A DNA stretch of 9,058 nt from Acetobacteraceae bacterium (GTDB taxonomy: Bacteria > Pseudomonadota > Alphaproteobacteria > Acetobacterales > Acetobacteraceae), in assembly GCA_947476855.1 (NCBI GenBank), contig CANJSR010000182.1:1-9058 (forward strand). Reading direction: 5' to 3'. Below are positions 1 to 4,631 of this stretch, piece by piece. Numbering within the stretch: position 1 is the first letter of the stretch; every line of letters begins with the position of its first letter. The position numbers were made by a program, and so were the translations under genes. The notes under the pieces are model-generated. The model saw only the letters and a list, made by a program, of their open reading frames with translations, was not told the DNA's origin and made no database searches.

Positions 1-335
1 ACGCCGCGCCGCTGAACAACGACAACCAGCCGCTGACCGTCTCGATCGACGCCGCCGGTCAGGTCTACCTCCAGGATGAGGCGGTGGAGCTGGGCAACGT
101 CGTCGCCAAGCTGCGCGCGGTCGCCGAGAACAACCCCGACCGCCGCATCTTCGTCCGCGGCGACAAGGAACTGGCCTATGGCCGGATCATGGAGGTGATG
201 GGCACGATCAGCCAGGGCGGCTTCACCAAGGTGGCCCTGCTGGCCGAACAGCGTTCCGGTCCCGCTCCGGCGAAGGCCGCAACCCCACCAGCGACGCCCC
301 CTGCTGGGCCTCCGGCCCGCCCGCGGGCAGGCTGA
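1..335 (+). CDS. tolR: TolR, C-terminal part (5' end outside window)
   Basis: This is the C-terminal periplasmic part of TolR, an ExbD/TolR-family protein. With TolQ it forms the inner-membrane proton-driven stator of the Tol-Pal system. The reading frame is open from base 3 and ends at TGA 333-335. The visible 110 residues lack the N-terminal membrane helix. They contain the typical periplasmic fold: a strand followed by a helix (VVAKLRAVAENNPD), then RIFVRGDKELAYGRIMEVM and GGFTKVALLAE, which closely match the family core I/F-V-R-G-D...Y...VM...GF-K-V-A-L. About 25 Ala/Pro-rich residues follow the domain and form an unusual soft tail. Only 7 bases separate the stop from tolA, so cotranscription and possible translational coupling are likely. 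tolQ should lie just upstream. Identification is firm because of the sequence and the tolA-tolB-pal context. Confidence 0.93.
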   Translation, partial: AAPLNNDNQPLTVSIDAAGQVYLQDEAVELGNVVAKLRAVAENNPDRRIFVRGDKELAYGRIMEVMGTISQGGFTKVALLAEQRSGPAPAKAATPPATPPAGPPARPRAG

Positions 336-342
336 CAGCGGC

Positions 343-1368
343 ATGTTGCAGCGGGTGGTCCGCGCTTCCAACCGACCGATGCTGGCCGGACTTGGCCGTA
401 ACCCTGAGTTGCGGTGGGGCGGCATCGCCTCAGGCGTGATCCACGCCGCCGTCTTCGCCGTCCTGCTGATCGGTATGCCGGCGGCCCCGCCCGAGGAGCC
501 GCCGCCCGAGGAGCAGGCCGTTTCGATGGTCTTCGATGGCACCGAGCAGAACTCCCTGCGCGCGCCCACGCCGTCGCCCACCCCCGCGCCGGCCCCCGAT
601 CCGACGCCACCCGCGCCGGCGGTGACCAAGCCGCCGACGCCCCAGCCGGAGGCACCGCCGCCGCCTCCACCGCCCCCGCCTCCGCCGCCCCCGGCGCCGG
701 AACCCACGCCCGCGCCGCCGGCCCCGACTCCGCCGACGCCGACCCCCACGCCTGATCCGACGCCCCTGCCGGTGCCGCCGACGCCGCCGGCCGCGCCCCC
801 CACGCCGCCGCAGACCACGCCGCCCAGGCCCGAGCCGCCGTTGCCCTTCCCGCCGCCTCCGGTTCCGCCGCCTCCGTCTCCGCCCAGCACTACGTCACAG
901 CCGAACGTGACGAAGAACCCGGCGCCGAACAGCGACTCGGTCGAGAACACGCTAGAGCGGTTGCGCGCGCTGTCCCGCCAGACCCAGCCGCCCACGGCCA
1001 AGCCGAATCCGCGCGCGGGTGGCGGGCAGCCGGCCGGCGGCAATCCGATGGGCAATGACACGGCCGCCCTGACCGCCGCCCAGCGCGGCGCGGTCGGAGA
1101 GCACGTGCGCGAATGCTGGACCAAGGACGCCGGGGCGCTCGACCTGGACAAGCAGAAGGTCCTGCTGACGGTCACGACCGACGCGGCCGGCACGACCCGC
1201 AAGGCCGAGGTGGCGGGAGAGGACATTCCCCGCCTGTCCGACCCCCGCTTCCGCGCCTTCGCCGAACGCGCGGTCCGGGCGGTGATGGACGTCCGCTGCG
1301 CCAACCTGCCGCTGCCCAAGACGCTGCTCGGGAAGAACGCGGTCCTGACCTTCCGGTTCTCTCCATGA
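343..1368 (+). CDS. tolA: TolA-like energy transducer (TonB/TolA family) with polyproline spacer
   Basis: The product (341 aa) is the inner-membrane-anchored protein that should carry TolQR energy across the periplasm to TolB/Pal. A cytoplasmic N-terminus is followed by one membrane helix at about residues 25-45 (GGIASGVIHAAVFAVLLIG). A spacer at about 48-182 is almost entirely Pro with Ala/Thr/Glu and includes 13 consecutive prolines at 105-117. A short helical stretch (about 197-212) and a globular C-terminal domain (about 238-341) follow. That domain has the TolA/TonB-type pattern VRECW...LLTVTTDAAG...F...A.RAV...C..LP, and Cys258 and Cys319 could form a disulfide. E. coli TolA has a long Ala/Lys/Glu helix instead of the polyproline, so this spacer is TonB-like. 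Position between tolR and tolB decides for TolA over TonB. ATG 343 is used; ATG 379 is an alternative that still precedes the membrane helix. No strong Shine-Dalgarno is visible. Confidence 0.85.
   Translation: MLQRVVRASNRPMLAGLGRNPELRWGGIASGVIHAAVFAVLLIGMPAAPPEEPPPEEQAVSMVFDGTEQNSLRAPTPSPTPAPAPDPTPPAPAVTKPPTPQPEAPPPPPPPPPPPPPAPEPTPAPPAPTPPTPTPTPDPTPLPVPPTPPAAPPTPPQTTPPRPEPPLPFPPPPVPPPPSPPSTTSQPNVTKNPAPNSDSVENTLERLRALSRQTQPPTAKPNPRAGGGQPAGGNPMGNDTAALTAAQRGAVGEHVRECWTKDAGALDLDKQKVLLTVTTDAAGTTRKAEVAGEDIPRLSDPRFRAFAERAVRAVMDVRCANLPLPKTLLGKNAVLTFRFSP
484..888 (+). repeat. Low-complexity proline-codon tract in tolA
   Basis: This stretch is a near-continuous run of CCG, CCC, CCT and CCA codons mixed with GCG, ACG and GAG. 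It encodes the Pro-rich spacer of TolA. The different Pro codons are interspersed, so it is not a simple trinucleotide microsatellite. The + strand is strongly C-rich over about 400 bases. The encoded chain should be an extended polyproline-II rod. Confidence 0.8.
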
Positions 1369-1528
1369 ACCGGTTGGCCCATGATCCGCGGGGATGCCTG
1401 AATTCCGCCTTGCTGGTACCCGCATCCTGCCACCGAACCGGACCGCCGGGCTGGCGTGTCGACCCGTCCATCCCGGCCCAGCCACTGTCCGCATTGTCCA
1501 TCCAACGCGAATCGGGGAAGAGACCCTC

Positions 1529-2914
1529 ATGATCCATATCCCGAATCCCGAGTTCCGGCGCCGCGACCTGATCCTTGGCGCGGCGAGTGCGGCCGCCCTG
1601 GCCGCGCTTCCCATTCCGGTCCATGCCCAGGCACTCAGCGGCGGCCAGAGCGCGGTCATCGATGTCAGCCGAGCGCGGGCGGAGCCTATTCCTATTGCGA
1701 TTCCGGATCTGGGGGGGAGCGACGGGGCAGCGGGGCAGCTTGGGCGCGACATGTCGCGGGTCATCTCGGCGGACCTGGCGCGCAGCGGGCTGTTCCGGCT
1801 GATCGATCCGGCGGCCTTCGTGGGGGGCGCGGCGGCGGCAACGGCGGTGCCCAATTTCGGCAACTGGCGGGTCACCGGCGCGCAGGCCCTGGTCACCGGG
1901 CGGGTCGAGTCCCAGGGCGGCGGCAATGTCCGGGTCGAGTTCCGGCTGTGGGACGTCCTGCCGCAGACCCAGATCCAGGGCACGGCCTATACGACGACCC
2001 AGGGCAACTGGCGCCGCATCGCCCACATCATCGCGGACGTGATCTATGAACGCCTGCTGGGTGAGAAGGGCTATTTCGACACCCGGATCGTCTACATCGC
2101 CGCGACCGGCCCGCGCGACCGCCGCACCAAGCGGCTGGCGATCATGGACCAGGACAGTGAAAACAATCGTTTCCTGACCGATGGGTCCTGGCTGGTCCTG
2201 ACGCCGCGCTTCCATCCCTCCCGGGATGAGATCGCGTTCATGAGCTTCGCGAATAACCGCCCCCGTGTGTATCTGTTCAACCTCAGTTCGGGCCGCCAGT
2301 CCGTCCTTGGGGAGTTCAACGGCATGACCTTCGCCCCGCGCTTCGCCCCCGATGGCGGGCGTGTCGTGATGTCGGTCGCCAGCGCGAACGGGTCCGACAT
2401 CGTCTCGGTCGATATCGGCAGCCGAGGCTCCCGGCAGTTGACCAATTCGGGCGCCATCGATGTCAGCCCCTGCTTCAGCCCGGACGGGTCCCAGATCTGC
2501 TTTGCCTCCGACCGCGGCGGCGACCAGCAAATCTACGTCATGGACGCGGGCGGCGGCGGCGCTCGGCGGATCAGCTTCGGGTCCGGCCGCTATGCAACCC
2601 CGGTCTGGTCGCCGCGCGGCGACCTGATTGCCTTCACGCGCTATGGCGGAGAGGGCGGCAATTTCTCCATCGGCGTGATGCGTCCGGACGGCTCGGGTGA
2701 ACGGATCCTGGCCGAAAGCTGGCAGGTGGAAGGGCCGACCTTCGCCCCGAACGGCCGCGTCATCATGTTCTGGCGTGAAGGCCGGTCGCGGGATGCGCGC
2801 GGGTCCGGTTTTTCGTCACGGTTGGTTTCAGTTGATATCACAGGGTTCAACGAACGGAACGTTGACACGCCTACGGATGCGTCCGATCCGGCCTGGTCGC
2901 CGCTGGGAACCTGA
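1529..2914 (+). CDS. tolB: TolB, periplasmic beta-propeller of the Tol-Pal system
   Basis: TolB (461 aa) is the periplasmic Tol-Pal component that binds Pal and is released by the energised TolA. Residues 1-33 form a signal peptide with a Tat-like start, F-RRRDLILG at 9-17, then a hydrophobic Ala/Leu stretch and a probable cut at PVHA-Q (33/34). The TolB N-terminal domain follows (about 34-170). The C-terminal six-bladed propeller shows repeated blades such as [59 protein letters not shown] and the terminal [11 protein letters not shown] 1529 is chosen because the signal peptide starts there and GGGGAAGAG lies just upstream. The frame stays open back to 1394, but that extension has no signal features. 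The 160 bases between tolA and tolB hold no other gene or clear promoter. Length is slightly above the 430 aa of E. coli TolB. Confidence 0.95.
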   Translation: MIHIPNPEFRRRDLILGAASAAALAALPIPVHAQALSGGQSAVIDVSRARAEPIPIAIPDLGGSDGAAGQLGRDMSRVISADLARSGLFRLIDPAAFVGGAAAATAVPNFGNWRVTGAQALVTGRVESQGGGNVRVEFRLWDVLPQTQIQGTAYTTTQGNWRRIAHIIADVIYERLLGEKGYFDTRIVYIAATGPRDRRTKRLAIMDQDSENNRFLTDGSWLVLTPRFHPSRDEIAFMSFANNRPRVYLFNLSSGRQSVLGEFNGMTFAPRFAPDGGRVVMSVASANGSDIVSVDIGSRGSRQLTNSGAIDVSPCFSPDGSQICFASDRGGDQQIYVMDAGGGGARRISFGSGRYATPVWSPRGDLIAFTRYGGEGGNFSIGVMRPDGSGERILAESWQVEGPTFAPNGRVIMFWREGRSRDARGSGFSSRLVSVDITGFNERNVDTPTDASDPAWSPLGT

Positions 2915-2918
2915 GCAT

Positions 2919-2949
2919 CGGGGGCGGCGGGGCAGTCCCGCCGCTTCCG
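2919..2949 (+). terminator. Strong hairpin after tolB (attenuator or weak terminator)
   Basis: A 13-bp stem includes two G-T wobbles. Its perfect core pairs GCGGCGGG at 2924-2931 with CCCGCCGC at 2937-2944 around a 5-base loop. It begins 5 bases after the tolB stop. The following bases are only moderately T-rich (CTTGCTCGGTTTCTGG), so it is not a textbook intrinsic terminator. It may attenuate read-through from tolB or protect the upstream mRNA end. Confidence 0.5.
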
Positions 2950-2975
2950 CTTGCTCGGTTTCTGGTCACAAATGC

Positions 2976-3003
2976 TTGACCGGCCTTGGCGGAACAAGCT
3001 AAT
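2976..3003 (+). promoter_or_regulatory. Candidate sigma70-type promoter for pal
   Basis: The -35 is TTGACC at 2976-2981 (5 of 6 consensus). After 16 bases comes the -10 GCTAAT at 2998-3003 (4 of 6). It lies between the post-tolB hairpin and pal. A start near 3010 would give a leader of about 80 bases. This would let the abundant lipoprotein Pal be expressed independently of tolRAB. The call rests on motif match and position only. Confidence 0.45.
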
Positions 3004-3090
3004 CGCTCACGCAGGCGGAACGTGCGGGCGTACCGTAAACATCCGTCATGTCTATTCCGTGTGCACCCTCGACCAGGGACGACAACCAAC

Positions 3091-3555
3091 ATGAACACCA
3101 AGATTTTCGGCGCTCTCGCCGCCGTCGCCCTGCTGGCGGCGTGCGCTACCCAGGAACAGGCTGCGACCGGCGGCGGCGCGACCACGGCTGGTCCCGTCCC
3201 CGGCAGCCAGGAAGACCTGGTGGCCAATGTCGGTGATCGCGTCTTCTACGACTTCAACAGCGCCACCGTCCGCACCGATGGCCGTGGCACGCTGGACCGT
3301 CAGGCCGCCTGGCTCGCCCAGTACCCGAGCGTGAACGTCCTCGTGGCCGGCAACGCGGATGAGCGTGGGACGACCGAGTACAACCTGGCCCTCGGCCAAC
3401 GCCGTGCCAACGCGGCCTCCAACTATCTGCGCGCCAAGGGCGTCGCGGCGGCCCGCATGAACACGATCAGCTACGGCAAGGATCGCCCGACCGCCATGGG
3501 CTCCAATGAGCAGGCGTGGGCGCAGAACCGGAACGCGATCACCTCGGTTCGCTGA
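3091..3555 (+). CDS. pal: Pal, peptidoglycan-associated outer-membrane lipoprotein
   Basis: Pal (154 aa) anchors the outer membrane to peptidoglycan and is the TolB partner in the Tol-Pal system. A lipoprotein signal peptide ends in the lipobox LLAAC, with Cys18 as the lipidation site. The next residues lack Asp at +2 (C-A-T), compatible with outer-membrane sorting. A Gly/Ala/Thr linker (about 20-45) is followed by the OmpA-like domain (about 50-154). Its landmarks are VFYDFNSATV, GNADERGTTEYN, ALGQRRANAASNYL, ISYGKDRP and NRNA near the end. The conserved Asp of ADERGT and Arg of GQRR are the residues that bind meso-diaminopimelate in this family. ATG 3091 has AGGGAC upstream (about 3075-3080), and it is the only start that begins a signal peptide. 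A clear terminator follows at 3611-3642. Length is normal for the family. Confidence 0.96.
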   Translation: MNTKIFGALAAVALLAACATQEQAATGGGATTAGPVPGSQEDLVANVGDRVFYDFNSATVRTDGRGTLDRQAAWLAQYPSVNVLVAGNADERGTTEYNLALGQRRANAASNYLRAKGVAAARMNTISYGKDRPTAMGSNEQAWAQNRNAITSVR

Positions 3556-3571
3556 CCCCTGCCTGACTGGT

Positions 3572-3597
3572 TCCTGGCCCCTACGCCCGGGCCAGGA
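3572..3597 (+). other. Perfect 9-bp hairpin downstream of pal
   Basis: TCCTGGCCC at 3572-3580 pairs perfectly with GGGCCAGGA at 3589-3597 around an 8-base loop. There is no T run after it. It lies between the pal stop and the intrinsic terminator, and may stabilise the 3' end of pal mRNA or assist termination. Confidence 0.5.
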
Positions 3598-3610
3598 GCA
3601 CGCCTTCTGG

Positions 3611-3642
3611 AAACCGGTGGCCCCAAAGCCGCCGGTTTTTTT
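3611..3642 (+). terminator. Rho-independent terminator after pal
   Basis: An 11-bp stem pairs AAACCGGTGGC at 3611-3621 with GCCGCCGGTTT at 3628-3638, with one G-T pair. The loop is 6 bases and a run of seven T covers 3636-3642. This is the clearest intrinsic terminator in the window. It should end most transcripts coming through pal, before cpoB. Confidence 0.88.
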
Positions 3643-3644
3643 CG

Positions 3645-3650
3645 TATTAT
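3645..3650 (+). promoter_or_regulatory. Possible -10 element for cpoB
   Basis: TATTAT matches the sigma70 -10 consensus at 5 of 6 positions and lies directly after the pal terminator, where cpoB would need its own promoter. No acceptable -35 lies 16-18 bases upstream, because that place is taken by the terminator hairpin, and there is no TG extension. The call is weak and rests mostly on context. Confidence 0.25.
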
Positions 3651-3703
3651 GCCTTGAGACCGCCGCGTTCCCCTGCCATCCAAGGGTGACCCAGACTGCA
3701 ACC

Positions 3704-3709
3704 GAGGAG
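3704..3709 (+). promoter_or_regulatory. Ribosome binding site that decides the cpoB start
   Basis: GAGGAG is the best Shine-Dalgarno in this intergenic region. It ends only 1 base before the TTG at 3711 but 7 bases before the in-frame GTG at 3717. The spacing therefore favours GTG 3717 as the real initiation codon. Confidence 0.7.
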
Positions 3710-3716
3710 ATTGAGG

Positions 3717-4601
3717 GTGCGATCATCCCTGATGTGGCCCGTCGTCGTGATGGGCGCGGTATTGCTCGGACCAGCCCTGACCCCGGCCGCTTTCGCACAG
3801 GTCGACAGCCGGGAAGCCATCGCGCTGCAGAACCAGATCTACCAGCTTCGCCAGGAGCTTCAGATGCTCCGCGACCAGGGCGGGCGGGGCGGTGCGGCCG
3901 CGCCGGCGCAGCGCGGCGGAGCCTATGGCTTCTCCTCGGGCAGCAGCGACATGGTGGCCCAGCTTCTGACCCGCGTTGACGCGATGGAGGAGCAGATCCG
4001 CCAGCTTCGCGGCCGGGTCGATGAGAACCAGAACCAGATGCAGCGGCAGAACGCCGACCTGACGAAGAAGATCGACGACCTGGCGTTCCAGATGTCGTCC
4101 TCCCCGGCATCGGGCGCCGCCGCGCCGGCACGCCCGGTGGCCCCGCCGCTCGCCGCGCCAACGGCCGCGCCGTCCCAGGCACCCGCGCAGCCGCCCGTCG
4201 CGACAGGCCCGACGCCGCGCACGCCCGAGCGGGCCTTGCAGGAGGGCAACGCCGCCCTCGCCCGACGGGACTACACCGCCGCCGAACAGTCGGCGCGGGA
4301 GGTTCTGTCGAACCGGACCTCGCCGCGGGCCTATGACGCGCAGTTCCTGCTGGCGCAGTCGCTGGCCGGGCAACGGCAATTCCCGCAGGCGGCGATCGCC
4401 TATGACGACACCTACAACCGGTCCCGCAAGGGTGGCTACGCGCAGGACGCACTGCTGGGCCTCGCCAATTCCTTGACCGCGATCAATGAGAAGAAGGCCG
4501 CCTGCGACACGCTGGGTCGGCTGGCGACGGAGTTCCCGCAGCCGCGCAACGACCTGAAGGAGCCGATCTCGGGCGCCCGCCAGCGGGCCGGCTGTCGCTG
4601 A
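3717..4601 (+). CDS. cpoB: CpoB/YbgF, periplasmic coiled-coil and TPR protein
   Basis: CpoB (294 aa from GTG 3717) is the accessory periplasmic factor encoded last in tol-pal loci. In E. coli it links outer-membrane constriction by Tol-Pal to septal peptidoglycan synthesis. Residues 1-27 form a signal peptide ending AFA, probably cut before Gln28. A coiled coil follows in two segments: ALQNQIYQLRQELQMLRDQ (about 36-54) and the longer AMEEQIRQLRGRVDENQNQM to KKIDDLAFQM (about 88-125). These match the YbgF trimerisation region, split by a Gly/Ala/Ser stretch. An Ala/Pro linker covers about 128-168. A C-terminal TPR domain (about 170-292) includes ALQEGNAALARRDYTAAEQSA, AYDAQFLLAQSLAGQRQFPQA and AQDALLGLANSLTAINEKKAA. 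The pal terminator separates it from the upstream operon. It converges on copA with 30 bases between the two stop codons. Confidence 0.92.
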   Translation: MRSSLMWPVVVMGAVLLGPALTPAAFAQVDSREAIALQNQIYQLRQELQMLRDQGGRGGAAAPAQRGGAYGFSSGSSDMVAQLLTRVDAMEEQIRQLRGRVDENQNQMQRQNADLTKKIDDLAFQMSSSPASGAAAPARPVAPPLAAPTAAPSQAPAQPPVATGPTPRTPERALQEGNAALARRDYTAAEQSAREVLSNRTSPRAYDAQFLLAQSLAGQRQFPQAAIAYDDTYNRSRKGGYAQDALLGLANSLTAINEKKAACDTLGRLATEFPQPRNDLKEPISGARQRAGCR

Positions 4602-4620
4602 AGCCGGCGCCGCTGGCGGG
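4576..4620. terminator. GC-rich hairpin between convergent cpoB and copA
   Basis: The 17-base arm at 4576-4592 is complementary to 4603-4620, with one bulged G at 4609. The loop (4593-4602) contains the cpoB TGA stop. There is no T run on either side. Its place between convergent genes suggests a shared, possibly Rho-assisted, terminator or an mRNA 3'-end stabiliser, but the palindrome overlaps coding sequence. Confidence 0.5.
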
Positions 4621-4631
4621 CCGTTGGGCTG

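Noticed and set aside
343..1368. TonB of an iron-uptake system instead of TolA
   Set aside because: The polyproline spacer is TonB-like, but the place between tolR and tolB and the conserved Tol order make TolA the better call.
1394..1528. Upstream in-frame start extending TolB by 45 residues
   Set aside because: The extension would bury the Tat-like signal peptide and shows no conserved features. ATG 1529 has a better ribosome site and is directly followed by the leader.
1172..2530. A 452-codon open frame on the - strand opposite tolA and tolB
   Set aside because: It lies antisense to strongly conserved genes. Its composition (Arg, Pro, Gly, Ala) is typical of a shadow frame in GC-rich DNA, and it has no recognisable domain.
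3048..3236. Small + strand frame overlapping the start of pal (62 codons)
   Set aside because: No ribosome site, Arg-rich shadow composition, and out of frame with pal; not a convincing leader peptide.
3052..4452. A 466-codon open frame on the - strand opposite pal and cpoB
   Set aside because: Antisense to pal and cpoB, crosses the pal terminator, and is Arg/Pro-rich without any family pattern.
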